64,000 nucleotides of DNA from Alistipes finegoldii DSM 17242 (GTDB lineage: Bacteria; Bacteroidota; Bacteroidia; Bacteroidales; Rikenellaceae): the NCBI RefSeq assembly GCF_000265365.1, contig NC_018011.1, forward strand, positions 2,311,501 to 2,375,500, read 5' to 3'. Positions 35,543 to 45,670 of this stretch are shown here, in pieces. Both the position numbers and the translations under genes were made by a program. Each line of letters opens with the position of its first letter. Position 1 is the first letter of the stretch. The notes beneath the pieces are model-generated. The model had not been told where the DNA came from and ran no database searches. It saw only the letters and a program-made list of their open reading frames with translations.

Positions 35543-37330
35543 TTATTTCCGGACGATGCTGATTTTCCCCGGCTTCTTGTAGCGGTTGTTTTTGATGACG
35601 ACCTGCTGCGAGCTGCGGATGTCGATCGTCGGGAGGTCGTTGTAAGGCTTGTACTTCTCCGATAATTCGATGGTGTTGTCTCTGAAAATCAGTCCTCCGA
35701 CGGATTTCGCCCGGAGCAGCTGCTCGTTGAAGGTCCGGAACAGATTGCCTTCGATGGTGATGTTGCGTTCGTAGGGATGGCCCGGAACCTCTTTTTTCTG
35801 GTGCGGGTTGATGAAGATCGTCGGGAAATCGGCGCCGCCGTATGTGCCGTCGAGAAACCTGTTGTTGCGGATCGTCACGTCGCGCACGGCTCCCGATTCG
35901 TACCAGTGGTCCATGTCCCCCTCGAACAGAATGGCGGACATCATGGACGAGAAGGTGTTGCCCTCGACGACGACTTTCCGGGGCGTGCTGACCAGAATGC
36001 TTCTCGCCCGGTTGTTGCGCACGACGTTGTTCCGGAAGATCAGTTCCGGGTACCACGACATGTTTTCCAGCCCGTCGCCGACCGTGAGTCGGCCTTCGAC
36101 GGGAGCGGTGAACGTCAGCCGGATGTAATGGGCGTTGATGCGTTCCGATTTTTTCACCCGCAGGGTGTGTTTCGCAAGCAGGGTCTCCGCGTCCACGACG
36201 TCGATTTCGTCGCCCTTTCCGGCAAACTCATACCCGGCCTGCTGGGGGTGGTTGATGCGGGCGATGACCTGATCGGGCGCCGTGATGCCGGTCACGCGGA
36301 CGTAGGAGCCGTGTACGTTGGTCGCATCGTCGAGCATGTTCTCGAAAACGCACTCTTCGATCAGGACGGTTCCCCGGCAGTTGCAGAAGTGGGTGGCGTC
36401 CGCCGTGGTCGTTATCATCCGGGGGCTTCCCTTCCGCAGGACCACCTGCAGCCTGCGGACGGTTACGTTGTCGGCCTTTTCGGCGATCAGCCCCATGCCG
36501 CCGCAGTGGTGGATGGTGACATCCTCGACCAGAACGCCGGACGACGCAGTCGCGTGGATGGCGGGCGAATGCCGGTTCTGGGTAAAGACGCCTTTGAACG
36601 TCAGGATCGTTCCGACGGGCGGCAGGGCGCGCACGAACCGGGTGTGGAGTTCATAGCGGCCGGGAGCCGTCGGCGTAACCCGTATGTCGAAGTTGTCCGG
36701 CTTGGGGATGTAGTAATCGTCGCTGCGGTAGGCGGTGGCCATGGTGCGGGGATCGAAAACGATGTTCTCGCCCGGAATACGCTCTTCCCAGCCTTCTGCC
36801 CGCATGATGAGCTTGCCGTTTTCGACCGCATGGCCGAACTCGTCCGGAATCTCGATCTCGACACGCTGCGTCTCCGCATCCGCGGTCGTCACCTTCGCCT
36901 CCAGCGTGAAGGGAACCTCCCAGTCTACGGTGAAATTGCGCAGCGTCACGCCGTGCGAATCCTCGATCAGAAACGGGATGATCCGGCCGTGGAAAATGAA
37001 TTCCGAGCCGCCGCCGTCGATCTCGATGTTCCGCCGTCCCGTCAGCGGGAATGCGAAATGGCGGTATCCGTTGTCGTGGTTGGTGATGCAGTGGTATTTT
37101 CCGGCGGCGAATTCCGGCCGGAAATGGTAGGTGCCTTCGGGAAATACCAGTTTTACCGGCTTGTCTGCCGGGATGCTTTCGAGCAGGGTGTAGACGAACG
37201 GAGTCATGTCCTGCGTGTCGTACCTGCCTTTGTAGTCCGCGATATCGATTACTCCGGTTCGGGCGGATGCCGTACCGCAGACCATACTCACGAGGAGTAT
37301 GACCGTTCCCAAGCGTGGTTTCATGCGCAT
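35543..37330 (-). CDS. GH110-like alpha-1,3-galactosidase, right-handed parallel beta-helix
   Basis: 595 aa with a signal peptide (CGTASARTG). The body is a right-handed beta-helix: EGTYHFRPEF, DGGGSEFIFHG, DSHGVTLRNFTVDW and repeated N-N-x-N turns. The central TTTADATHF followed by MLDDATNVHG matches the GH110 pattern as I remember it, including the acidic residues of the active site. GH110 enzymes remove terminal alpha-1,3-galactose, as in blood group B or linear alpha-Gal structures. It is the last gene of the locus. ATGs at 37330 and 37324 are both possible. Confidence 0.78.
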   Translation of the reverse strand: MRMKPRLGTVILLVSMVCGTASARTGVIDIADYKGRYDTQDMTPFVYTLLESIPADKPVKLVFPEGTYHFRPEFAAGKYHCITNHDNGYRHFAFPLTGRRNIEIDGGGSEFIFHGRIIPFLIEDSHGVTLRNFTVDWEVPFTLEAKVTTADAETQRVEIEIPDEFGHAVENGKLIMRAEGWEERIPGENIVFDPRTMATAYRSDDYYIPKPDNFDIRVTPTAPGRYELHTRFVRALPPVGTILTFKGVFTQNRHSPAIHATASSGVLVEDVTIHHCGGMGLIAEKADNVTVRRLQVVLRKGSPRMITTTADATHFCNCRGTVLIEECVFENMLDDATNVHGSYVRVTGITAPDQVIARINHPQQAGYEFAGKGDEIDVVDAETLLAKHTLRVKKSERINAHYIRLTFTAPVEGRLTVGDGLENMSWYPELIFRNNVVRNNRARSILVSTPRKVVVEGNTFSSMMSAILFEGDMDHWYESGAVRDVTIRNNRFLDGTYGGADFPTIFINPHQKKEVPGHPYERNITIEGNLFRTFNEQLLRAKSVGGLIFRDNTIELSEKYKPYNDLPTIDIRSSQQVVIKNNRYKKPGKISIVRK

Positions 37331-37332
37331 GG

Positions 37333-39000
37333 CTATTTCTTTATGTTGTTCTTTTCCCAGACCGGCGCACCCGTGTCGGCGCCGTACCGTTCTCCGTGGC
37401 TGCGCGTCACCTCTTTTGAGTTTTCGACCTCGTTGTCCGACATTTTCAGTCCGTCCACCGACGTGACTGCGATTGCCGGGCAGGGGCAGCCGGTCACCTT
37501 GTTCTTCTGGACGGTGATGTTTATGAATGCGCCCGGTTCCGCGACCTTCGCGTCGCCCGTGATGTAGAAGAGCGACAGCGCTCCGGGAGGTATGCGCGGA
37601 TTGCCGCGTTCGAACATGCACTCCTCGATCGTATTGCCGACGATCTGCACGTTCGAGGAGAAGCCGCCTCCCATCCATTCGATTTCGGGCGACATGAGGA
37701 TTCCCTGCATGGCGCATCCGGTTATCCTGTTCGACGCCACCACTCCGTCGATGCCCTTGATCAGGATTCCGCGCGAGCGTACGTGACCCACTTCGTTGTC
37801 TTTGACGAGGAATCCGCTGCCGACGGCGTCGGCGTTGAAAACCACGTCGCCGGGGCCGATTTCGAACGGCATCTGCTTCACCTTGAGCCGGAATCCGAGC
37901 TTGTAGGAGGCTTTTGACAGCAGCGAGGGATAACCCGTCGTCACGGCGTTGCGCTGCTCTTCGGTCGGGTCGAAGCGGCTGACTGAAACCAGCCGGAGTT
38001 CGCCTTTGCGTTTCCCGTCGTAACCGACCACGACCAGTCTGTCGCCGCGCCGGAATACGGGGTGGGTTTCGCGCGTCACCAAGTCGATCGTACCCTTCGC
38101 GGCGTCGGCCGATCCGACCGGGAACGAGCGTCCGCAGACGATGATGCAGTCGTCGCCGTTGTGGCCTACCTTGCACCCCGTGACGGTCGGGCCTTTCCGT
38201 GCCTGACTGCTGTGGATGCCGTCGGCGTTGCCCGAACGCAGGCGGGGCCTGATGCCCTGCGGCATGGGGCCTCGGTCTACGACGCAGTTTCTGTACTCGT
38301 TGGCGTAGCCCTCCTTCTCGAAAAACGAGAAGGTGTTGGACCCGTATACCGTGACGTTTTCGAGTTTGGTGTTGTAGCACTTGTTGAGCATGACGGTATG
38401 GACGCCGGCGTTCGGCTTGTCGGTCTTGACGTCCATGACCACCAGATCCCCGACCTGCTCGCCTGCGCTCCACGTTCCGTTCTTGACGGCCCGGAAGAGG
38501 TTGTGACCGAGCTGTTTGAGTGCGGAGTAGTTGCTCGTGTAGGTGGTGATGCTGTTGCGCTTGAGCAGGCGTGTCTGCGGATCGTAGAACTGCACGCGGT
38601 TGGCGGCCAGACCGGTTACGGGATACCCCTCGTCGATCCGGACGTCGAACCAGCTTCCGTCTTCGGCTACGGCCGTAATCTCGCCCTGCGTAAAGCAGAG
38701 CGGATCGTAGTCGATGGTCAGGTCGCGCAGCTCCACCCGCACGCAGTTGTAAAAGCTGAACGCCTGCTCCTGATTGTTGCAGATGACCGTCGATCCGTTG
38801 CCGTTGATGTGGACGTCGGTCAGGTTGTGGAACTTGTACGGCCCGTTGCTGCGCACGTCGAGCGTGTAGGTGCCTTTGGGTATTTCGATGAGGTTCCGGC
38901 CTTTCTGCCGGTCGAGGACCTCGTGAAGATCGGGATGATTCTGCGCCGCCGCGGATGCCGCGAGACATGCGGCGGCACAGAAAACAGTCAGTTTTTTCAT
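37333..39000 (-). CDS. Right-handed parallel beta-helix protein, distant GH110-like
   Basis: 555 aa with a type I signal (ASAAAQNHP). It repeats the layout of the GH110-like neighbour (PKGTYTLDV, NGNGSTVICNNQEQ, RDLTIDYDPL, then GNADGIHSSQARKGPTV and GHNGDDCI in the central turns), so a related glycosidase with different specificity is likely. The active-site block differs from the neighbour's, and I cannot assign a linkage. The gap to the downstream gene is only 2 nt. Probably periplasmic. Confidence 0.68.
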   Translation of the reverse strand: MKKLTVFCAAACLAASAAAQNHPDLHEVLDRQKGRNLIEIPKGTYTLDVRSNGPYKFHNLTDVHINGNGSTVICNNQEQAFSFYNCVRVELRDLTIDYDPLCFTQGEITAVAEDGSWFDVRIDEGYPVTGLAANRVQFYDPQTRLLKRNSITTYTSNYSALKQLGHNLFRAVKNGTWSAGEQVGDLVVMDVKTDKPNAGVHTVMLNKCYNTKLENVTVYGSNTFSFFEKEGYANEYRNCVVDRGPMPQGIRPRLRSGNADGIHSSQARKGPTVTGCKVGHNGDDCIIVCGRSFPVGSADAAKGTIDLVTRETHPVFRRGDRLVVVGYDGKRKGELRLVSVSRFDPTEEQRNAVTTGYPSLLSKASYKLGFRLKVKQMPFEIGPGDVVFNADAVGSGFLVKDNEVGHVRSRGILIKGIDGVVASNRITGCAMQGILMSPEIEWMGGGFSSNVQIVGNTIEECMFERGNPRIPPGALSLFYITGDAKVAEPGAFINITVQKNKVTGCPCPAIAVTSVDGLKMSDNEVENSKEVTRSHGERYGADTGAPVWEKNNIKK

Positions 39001-39040
39001 CTCAACAGGGTTCGTTGTCGGAGTTCGTCCGCAGGAATCG

Positions 39041-40738
39041 TCAGATCGTCTGCGTGTACCCCGGATTCTGGCTCAGGTTTTTGTTCACTTCGCGTTCGCG
39101 CTTGGGCACCGGCATCCAGATCTTGTACGGTTTGTAATTGTTCTTGATCGGCTCCATCTGCGGGGCGAAGTAGTAGTATTTGTTGCCGGCGTCGTTGACG
39201 GTTTTCATGTTGCCGATGACCTCCGTCATTTTGCCCGTGCGGATCAGGTCGATGCGTCGCCACCCCTCGACGCAGAGTTCGCGCGAACGTTCGTCGAGCA
39301 GCTCTTCCATGAAGTCGGTCTTGTAGTAGGCCGAATTCATGGCGTTGAGCGCCGATTCGTCCAGTTTGCCGTCCGTATCGGTGCAGGCGCGTTCGCGCAC
39401 CTCCTCGACCAGTTCGCGCGCAAGGGATTCGTCGCCCGTCTTGTAAAGCGCTTCGGCGTACAGCAGAACGATGTCGGCGAAGCGGAGCATCGGGAAGTCG
39501 ATGTTGCTTGCCCACGTCGGAATGCCCTGCGACGTTCTGGCCGCGGGGTCCGATTGGCGGAATTTGCCGTGGCAGAGGTTGGCGCCCGATGCGTAAAGCG
39601 CCACGGGACTGAAATATTTGGCTCCGTTGATCGTCGTGTAGTCGGTGACGTTGTTGCCCAGACTGCCGCAGAGGTTCCAGCCCATGCGGCTGTCCTCGGT
39701 CACGTATTTGTCCGACAGCTCGCCCGTCGGGCGTATCCAGCCGTAACCGCCTCCGTTGGTACCGACGTTGCCCTGCGGCCCGGCCCAGTAGGCGAAGAGG
39801 AAATATTCGTTCGAGCCGCCCGCTCCGGTCTGTACGACCATCATGCACTCCTCTTTCTGACTGCTTTTGGTGTCGGCCAGAAAGTTGTAGTGGTAGGGCT
39901 TGATGAGCTTGTAGCCGCTGTGTGCGTAAATATCTTCGGCGATGGCCGCGGCTTTCTGCCAGCACGCTTCGGCATCGACCCAGTCGAAACTGTTGGTCGG
40001 CGAGCCGAGTTCCTGCCCTACGCGGTTCTCCTTGCAGGAGGCCAGATAGGTATACATCTTGAGCAGATAGCCGCCCGCGGTCCATTTGTTGACGCGGCCG
40101 TTTACGTTCGAATTGCGGTCGGGAAGCTCCTTGTAGGCTTTGTCGAGGTCTTCCTCGATGCAGGCGTAAACCTTGTCGAGCGGTTCGCGCGGAGCCTCGG
40201 CCGACGAGTTGGGCGTATTGGGCAGGGGCACTTCGCCCCAGAGCCACGCCTGATAGAGCCGGTAAAGGCCGCGCAGCAGCTTCGCTTCGTTGACGATCTC
40301 GTCGCGGCGTTTGGGATCCATGTCGATGGCCGGCACTTTCTGGATGATGTGGTTGGCCCGGTCGATGCCGACGAAGAGTCCGAACCATGCCATCGAGACG
40401 AAATCGGCCTCTTCGTTGTAACCGCAGCTGGCGATGATCTGATGGTGCGGGTCGCTGATGCCGTTGGGGGCGATCTCGTCGCCGAGCATCATCAGGTAGT
40501 GCATGCCGCGTCCCCAGAGGGGCTGGTTGCCGGTTCCCTGAATCGCACCTGCGTTGAGTATGTCGTATACGCCCGTGAGGGCCAGCTCCGCATTCGCGGC
40601 GGTGGTGTAGAGGTCGTCGCCCGAAACGAACGAATAGGTCTTCTCGTCGAGGAAACTGGTGCAGCCCGCCGTCGCCGTGCAGAGCAGGAGCGCAGCCGTG
40701 TATTTTAGTGCTTTCGAATAGAACGTTTTCATATTCAT
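39041..40738 (-). CDS. SusD/RagB family lipoprotein of the alpha-galactoside locus
   Basis: 565 aa with a lipoprotein signal (CTATAGCTSFLDEK), the normal SusD start. Helical TPR region (EAKLLRGLYRLYQAWLWGEVPL) and C-terminal RFADIVLLYAEALYKTGDE and LDERSRELCVEGWRRIDLIRTGK are SusD signatures. It binds glycan at the cell surface with the SusC encoded 9 nt upstream. Confidence 0.94.
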   Translation of the reverse strand: MNMKTFYSKALKYTAALLLCTATAGCTSFLDEKTYSFVSGDDLYTTAANAELALTGVYDILNAGAIQGTGNQPLWGRGMHYLMMLGDEIAPNGISDPHHQIIASCGYNEEADFVSMAWFGLFVGIDRANHIIQKVPAIDMDPKRRDEIVNEAKLLRGLYRLYQAWLWGEVPLPNTPNSSAEAPREPLDKVYACIEEDLDKAYKELPDRNSNVNGRVNKWTAGGYLLKMYTYLASCKENRVGQELGSPTNSFDWVDAEACWQKAAAIAEDIYAHSGYKLIKPYHYNFLADTKSSQKEECMMVVQTGAGGSNEYFLFAYWAGPQGNVGTNGGGYGWIRPTGELSDKYVTEDSRMGWNLCGSLGNNVTDYTTINGAKYFSPVALYASGANLCHGKFRQSDPAARTSQGIPTWASNIDFPMLRFADIVLLYAEALYKTGDESLARELVEEVRERACTDTDGKLDESALNAMNSAYYKTDFMEELLDERSRELCVEGWRRIDLIRTGKMTEVIGNMKTVNDAGNKYYYFAPQMEPIKNNYKPYKIWMPVPKREREVNKNLSQNPGYTQTI

Positions 40739-40747
40739 ATCGCTGTT

Positions 40748-43700
40748 TTAGTATTTGATTGAAACTCCGAAGAATACGGACCGTGCGCGCGGGTAGTTGG
40801 TGTAGTCCAGTCCGGGAATCAGGCGGTTCCAGAACGATACTTCCGGGTCATAGCCCGAATAGCCCGTGCAGGTGAAGAGGTTTTCGGCCGTGACGTAGAC
40901 CCGCAGGTGGGAGAGTCCTATTTTGCGCGTGATGTGCGTGGGCAGCGTATAGCCCACCGTCAGGTTTTTCAGGCGGAGGTAGGAGCCGTCCTCGACGTAG
41001 TAGCTCGACATTTCGGTCTTGCCCTCGCCGTTGAGCGACGGATACCTGTTGCCCGGACGCTCCTCCGTCCAGCGGTTGCGCCAGTAGTCCGTCGAGACGT
41101 TGTTGTAGCCCACGAAACCCTCGTAGCGGTAGCGGCCGATGTTGATGATGTCGTTGCCGTAGGACCACTGGAACATGAAGCTGAGGTCGAAATTCTTGAA
41201 CGTAAAGCTGTTGGTCATGCCGCCGAAGTGCTTCGGGTCGCTGTTCGCAATGACCGTTTTGTCGTTGTTCGGGTCGATGACGTTGTCGTTGCCCGCGATG
41301 TCCTTGAACTTCATGTCGCCCGGCTTCACGGTGATTCCCGCGAACGACGGCACGCCCTCTTTCAGGTTGCCCTGCTCGTCGAAGTCGGATTGCTGGTAAA
41401 TGCCGTCGAAGACGTATCCCCAGCCCGAACCGATCGGGTGTCCCACCATGACGCGGCCTACTTCGGTGATGTGTCCGCCGGCGACCTTGACCGGGATCGA
41501 GCTGACGTCGCCCAGCGATACGACCTTGTTGCGGTTGAGGTTGAAGTTCAGGCTCGTAGACCATGTGAAGTTGCGTTTCTGGATATTGACCGTGTTGATC
41601 GTAAGTTCGAAACCCTTGTTGTCCACCTGCCCGATGTTCTGCCACTGACGGTAGGAGCCGATCTGGCTGGGAACGTCGGCATGCAGGAGCATGTCCTTGG
41701 TCTTTTTGTAGTAAACGTCGGCCTCGATGCTCAGACGGTTGCGGAACATGCTGATGTCCAGACCTCCGTTGAGCTGGTAGGTCGTCTCCCACTTGAGGTC
41801 GGGATTCGATATCTCCGAAGGCGACAGGCCCAGCTGCACGGAGTTGTTGTCGCCCGAATAGTAGGTCTTGTCGGTACGGCTCAGCGACTGATAGGCCGGA
41901 ATGCGGTCGTTACCCGTCACGCCGTAGCTGAGCCGCAGTTTCATGTCGCTGAAAATCTTCTGCTGCTTCATGAACTCCTCCTTGCCGATGCTCCATGCGA
42001 AGGCGGCCGAGGGGAAGTAGCCGTACTTGTTGTTCTTGCCGAATTTGGACGAACCGTCGCGGCGGATCGAAGCCGTGAAGATATACTTTTCGGCAAGGGT
42101 GTAATTCAGGCGCAGGAATTCCGATTCGGAGGTGTTGCGTTCGCGGTTGGTCTGTACGTTTTCGGGGAATACGGAACCCTGACCGATGTCGAACGCCCCG
42201 TTGAAGCTCTGGTTTTCGAATCCTTCGGCGCGGGTGCTGAGACGCGTGGCGGTGTAGCCGCGCAGTTCGAATCCCAGTACGGCGTTGAGATAGTGCTTGC
42301 CGCGCGAGATGGCGTAGGTCAGCGTGTTGGAGGTCTGCCACGATTCGGCGCCGCTCTCCGCGACGACGGCCATGCCGTTCTTGGAGTACCCCCACGATGT
42401 CGTCGAGGGATACCACTCCTCGGTCTTCGAATTCAGGATCGTGCCGCCGCCGCTGATACGCAGCGTCAGGTTCTTGAGGATCTTGTATTTGAGGTAGAGG
42501 TCTCCGATCGTACGGTTCTGGGTGGAAGCCTTGTAGGAGTCGTTGATGAAGGTGATGGGGTTGGTCAGATTGTAGTTTTCGGGGTTGGACGCTTCGTCAT
42601 CGTCCTCGCTCAGGAAGATCGGCTTGTAGAGGACGAAGCTCTGCACCAGTCCGTTGTACGAGTTGGCGCCCGCATTGGTGACGGCTCCCTTGGTCACGAT
42701 GTGGGAGAAGTTGATCGTGCCGCCGATGGTGAACCGCTTGCTGAGGTCGCTGTCGAAACGGATGCGACCCGTGAAACGTTCCATCTGGTTCTTCTTGACG
42801 ATGCCCTCCTGATTGAGGTAGCCTGCCGAAGCGGCCACCTTGGTCTTCGCGCTGCCGCCTGAAGCGACGCCGATGTTGTAGCTCTGGATGATGCCCGTGC
42901 GCATGACCTCCTCCTGCCAGTTGCGGCTGCGGTAGTCGGAGAAGTCCCTCACCCGGTCGGGCAGACCGTCGCCGTTGGTGTCGATACCCCACGCATCGCT
43001 GGTCGGGAACTTGGCGAAACGGTAGTCCGCGAACTCCTGTCCCTGAAGCACGTCGATCGTATTCGACATCCGGGCCAGACCGACGCTCATGTCGAAATCG
43101 ACGGAGGCCTTTTCGCCGCGCCCGCTTTTGGTCGTGATGATCACGACGCCGTTGGCTCCGCGCGATCCGTAAATGGCCGTCGCCGACGCATCCTTGAGGA
43201 CGGTGATCGACTCGATGTCCGACGGGTTGATGCCCGCCAGCGGATTGTAGCGCACGTTGGCCGAAGTGTAGCTGCTCGTGGCTACTTCGTCGGCGTTGAC
43301 GTCGATCTGCACGTCGTCGATGATATACAGCGGCTGCGTTCCTGCGTTGATCGAGTTGCCGCCGCGGATCGTAATGTCGATGCCCGCACCGGGTTCGCCC
43401 GAACTGGAGCTGACCTGCACGCCTGCCATGCGGCCTTGGAGCGCATCCATAAAGCTCGTGCCCTTCGATTTGGTGATCTCGGACGTGCTCAGCACGCCCA
43501 GCGAGCCGGCGACGTTTTTCTTCTGGGCGTCGCCGTAGCCGATCTGCACGACGACGTTCTCGATCTGGGTCACATCCTGCTGCAGTTCGACCCGCAGATC
43601 GGTGTTGCTGCCGACCATGATGTTCTGCGGTGCCATGCCGATAAACGAGAAGGTCAGGACGGACTGGTGGTTTTTGACGCTTATGGCGAAGCGGCCTTGG

Positions 43701-43867
43701 GTGTCGGTCGTGGTTCCGCTGGTGGTTCCCTGCTCGATCACGCTCGCGCCGGCCATCGGTTCGCCGGTCGCGGCGTCCAGCACGGTGCCCGTTACTCGAA
43801 GCTGGGCATAGACGCTGCCGCACGTAAACAGGGCCGATAATAGTAAAAGTAGTACACTTTTCTTCAT
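40748..43867 (-). CDS. SusC-type TonB-dependent outer-membrane transporter of the alpha-galactoside locus
   Basis: 1,039 aa from the ATG at 43867, which gives a clean signal peptide (TCGSVYAQLR); the longer frame upstream has no signal. Carboxypeptidase-like domain (VTGTVLDAATGEPMAGASV), plug (VVQIGYGDAQKKNVAGS, QPLYIIDDVQIDV, GANGVVIITTKSG) and a complete barrel ending FFGVSIKY. Unlike the first locus, this susC is intact. It imports oligosaccharides captured by SusD, driven by TonB. Confidence 0.95.
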   Translation of the reverse strand: MKKSVLLLLLSALFTCGSVYAQLRVTGTVLDAATGEPMAGASVIEQGTTSGTTTDTQGRFAISVKNHQSVLTFSFIGMAPQNIMVGSNTDLRVELQQDVTQIENVVVQIGYGDAQKKNVAGSLGVLSTSEITKSKGTSFMDALQGRMAGVQVSSSSGEPGAGIDITIRGGNSINAGTQPLYIIDDVQIDVNADEVATSSYTSANVRYNPLAGINPSDIESITVLKDASATAIYGSRGANGVVIITTKSGRGEKASVDFDMSVGLARMSNTIDVLQGQEFADYRFAKFPTSDAWGIDTNGDGLPDRVRDFSDYRSRNWQEEVMRTGIIQSYNIGVASGGSAKTKVAASAGYLNQEGIVKKNQMERFTGRIRFDSDLSKRFTIGGTINFSHIVTKGAVTNAGANSYNGLVQSFVLYKPIFLSEDDDEASNPENYNLTNPITFINDSYKASTQNRTIGDLYLKYKILKNLTLRISGGGTILNSKTEEWYPSTTSWGYSKNGMAVVAESGAESWQTSNTLTYAISRGKHYLNAVLGFELRGYTATRLSTRAEGFENQSFNGAFDIGQGSVFPENVQTNRERNTSESEFLRLNYTLAEKYIFTASIRRDGSSKFGKNNKYGYFPSAAFAWSIGKEEFMKQQKIFSDMKLRLSYGVTGNDRIPAYQSLSRTDKTYYSGDNNSVQLGLSPSEISNPDLKWETTYQLNGGLDISMFRNRLSIEADVYYKKTKDMLLHADVPSQIGSYRQWQNIGQVDNKGFELTINTVNIQKRNFTWSTSLNFNLNRNKVVSLGDVSSIPVKVAGGHITEVGRVMVGHPIGSGWGYVFDGIYQQSDFDEQGNLKEGVPSFAGITVKPGDMKFKDIAGNDNVIDPNNDKTVIANSDPKHFGGMTNSFTFKNFDLSFMFQWSYGNDIINIGRYRYEGFVGYNNVSTDYWRNRWTEERPGNRYPSLNGEGKTEMSSYYVEDGSYLRLKNLTVGYTLPTHITRKIGLSHLRVYVTAENLFTCTGYSGYDPEVSFWNRLIPGLDYTNYPRARSVFFGVSIKY

Positions 43868-43967
43868 GGTTATATTCGGGTTGGTTTTTACTGGATGGTA
43901 TGTCGTGGGTCCGTAGCCCCGGAGCCGCCCGTGTCCGGGACGGCTCCGGGAGATGCCGGACACGGAA

Positions 43968-45404
43968 TTATCTCATTTCGGCGGACGCCTTGTCGAGCGG
44001 AGTGTGGCGGATGCACCGCACCGAGTAGGCGTTGGTGCGCTGGTAGTTGTTCAGGTATACGCTGGTGCCGTTGAGCATGATGAAACGCGCCGCATTGGTG
44101 AAGATGTTGCCTGCGCCGGCGATGATGGGCATGTTCGTCCAGTAGACGCCGCGGCCTCCCGATACGGTTCCTCCGACGACGGCCTGTCCTGCCCACGGCA
44201 TCTTGAGCGGGCTTCGGGCGAATACGGCGGCCAGATCGGTCACCTTGTAGGAGGTGTCGCCGTAGACCATCGTTTCGAGTCCGGTGACGGCTTTGGCCAT
44301 CTCGATGAATTCGTTCACCGTCGGTACGCGGTAGCCCGGAGGGCAGGGGTTGTTGTCCTGCGTGGCGGCATCGAGCGGCGCCGCATACGTCTTGTCCTCG
44401 AAGCGGCCGCCCCAGAGTCCGTCCCGGTTCGACGTGTCGTCGCGCGCCCAGTCGTGGGGTTCCTTGTTGGTCGGCATGAAACCTTCCCGGCCCGACTCCC
44501 GGCGGTCGGCGGTGGGGGTGTTCAGCGGTGCGAGGGCGTTGACGAACGAACCTGCCGTGGCCGATGTCCATTTGGTCTTTTCGTGTCCGTCGGCTTTGCG
44601 CGACCACTGGAAGAGCGATCCGAAGGCCGTGTGGTCGTTGGATGCGGCGGCGATGCCCTTTGCGCCGAGATTGCGGTCGAGCCATGTCTGTTCCGTATCC
44701 TGCCCGTTCTCGTCCTTGACGGTGATGTTCACGGGGAAATAGATGATCTTGTAATAGTCGTCGGCCGAATCGTAGTTGCGGTCCTTTACGCCGATCACGG
44801 TCACTTCGCACCGGGCGGTTTTATTTCCGCCGTCGGTGGTCGAGACGCGGATGGTCGTTTTGCCGTGCGATACGGGAACCAGCACTCCGTCGTCGTCGAT
44901 TCCGGCGACGAGCGGATCGTCGGAGGTCCACTTGAGCTTTTTGTTCGTGGCGTTCTCCGGCAGGATCGCCGGGGCGAACCGGAAGGCTCCGACACCCGGA
45001 TCGGCCGCGAAGTCGAATGTCTTGGACGTGGCGTCGAGCGTCAGGCTTTCGATGGGAATGCTGTTGTCCACGTCGTCGATCGTGAGACGGATCGCGTCGT
45101 TGACGTGCATGTCGTTGGCTTCGGCCGTGAGCGTCACTTCGCCGAAAGCCAGCGCCGTGACCAGACCGCTCTTGTCGACGGTGGCCACGTTGGTATTGGA
45201 GCTGTACCAAGCGATTCTCCGGTTGGTGGCGTCCGCCGGTTCGATCGTGACCGAAAGCTGGTACGTCTTGCCGGGGTTGAGGTGCAGTTCCCGAACGTCG
45301 ATGCTTACTTTCTCGACATGGACGAATGTCTCCTCGTCGTCTTTGCAGCCGGAGTGGACGGCAGCGACGGCGGCGATCAGAAAAGCGTAAAGAAGTTTTT
45401 TCAT
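43968..45404 (-). CDS. Lipoprotein with two BIG2-type Ig domains and a Fib_succ_major domain
   Basis: 478 aa with a lipoprotein signal (AAVHSGCKDDEET). Two bacterial Ig-like repeats follow (about residues 30-110 and 115-205; LNPGKTYQLSVTIEPADATNRRIAW is the first). The C-terminal half is a Fibrobacter succinogenes major paralogous domain (WLDRNLGAKG, NNPCPPGYRVPTVNEFI, SVRCIRHT). The acidic KDDEE after the Cys fits a surface-export signal. It is the first gene after the operator-promoter region, ahead of susC rather than after susD, and may bind glycan or mucin. Confidence 0.75.
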   Translation of the reverse strand: MKKLLYAFLIAAVAAVHSGCKDDEETFVHVEKVSIDVRELHLNPGKTYQLSVTIEPADATNRRIAWYSSNTNVATVDKSGLVTALAFGEVTLTAEANDMHVNDAIRLTIDDVDNSIPIESLTLDATSKTFDFAADPGVGAFRFAPAILPENATNKKLKWTSDDPLVAGIDDDGVLVPVSHGKTTIRVSTTDGGNKTARCEVTVIGVKDRNYDSADDYYKIIYFPVNITVKDENGQDTEQTWLDRNLGAKGIAAASNDHTAFGSLFQWSRKADGHEKTKWTSATAGSFVNALAPLNTPTADRRESGREGFMPTNKEPHDWARDDTSNRDGLWGGRFEDKTYAAPLDAATQDNNPCPPGYRVPTVNEFIEMAKAVTGLETMVYGDTSYKVTDLAAVFARSPLKMPWAGQAVVGGTVSGGRGVYWTNMPIIAGAGNIFTNAARFIMLNGTSVYLNNYQRTNAYSVRCIRHTPLDKASAEMR

Positions 45405-45460
45405 ATTTTAGGGTTTGTTTGTTGGTTGCATGCGGCGGATAAATCGCCTGATCCTGTAAG

Positions 45461-45468
45461 CAAAATTA
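45461..45468 (-). promoter_or_regulatory. -7 promoter box of the SusCD-GH110 unit
   Basis: The (-) strand reads TAATTTTG, 57 nt before the ATG at 45404. No -33 TTTG is seen, which fits a promoter that needs an activator. A repeat array lies 44 nt further upstream. Confidence 0.55.
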
Positions 45469-45512
45469 TCAGGATGAATATTTTTTGGCCCCCGTGTCGT
45501 GAAATAAATTAG

Positions 45513-45557
45513 CGGGAACGGTTTCGGGAACGGTTTGATTGGCCGGGAGCGTTCCCG
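45513..45557. promoter_or_regulatory. Operator-like repeat array, site A
   Basis: Two tandem copies of CGGGAACGGTTT (45513 and 45525) and a third, diverged CGGGAGCG at 45544. CGGGAACGGTTTCG is a loose palindrome about a central CG, as in LacI-family operators. Site B at 58026 matches 35 of these 45 positions without gaps and has the same 44-nt spacing to its -7 box. The LacI-family gene just upstream is the obvious candidate ligand. Confidence 0.65.
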
Positions 45558-45670
45558 AAAAAGTCCCAAAAAGGAAGAAAACCGCCCTGAAAAAACTTTT
45601 TCAGGACGGAATTGAGGCTGATTCTGCTATTCTGGGGATGCTTCTCCCGCTTCGCCGAATGTGCGTGCCG

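Noticed and set aside
35543..38968. A single 1,141-codon open frame covering both beta-helix genes on the (-) strand
   Set aside because: Its first half is the wrong frame of the 37333-39000 gene (low-complexity Arg-rich translation). The real second gene starts at 37330 or 37324 with a signal peptide.
43868..43963. Longer start of the second susC
   Set aside because: The extra residues lack a signal peptide and lie before a clean signal sequence starting at 43867.
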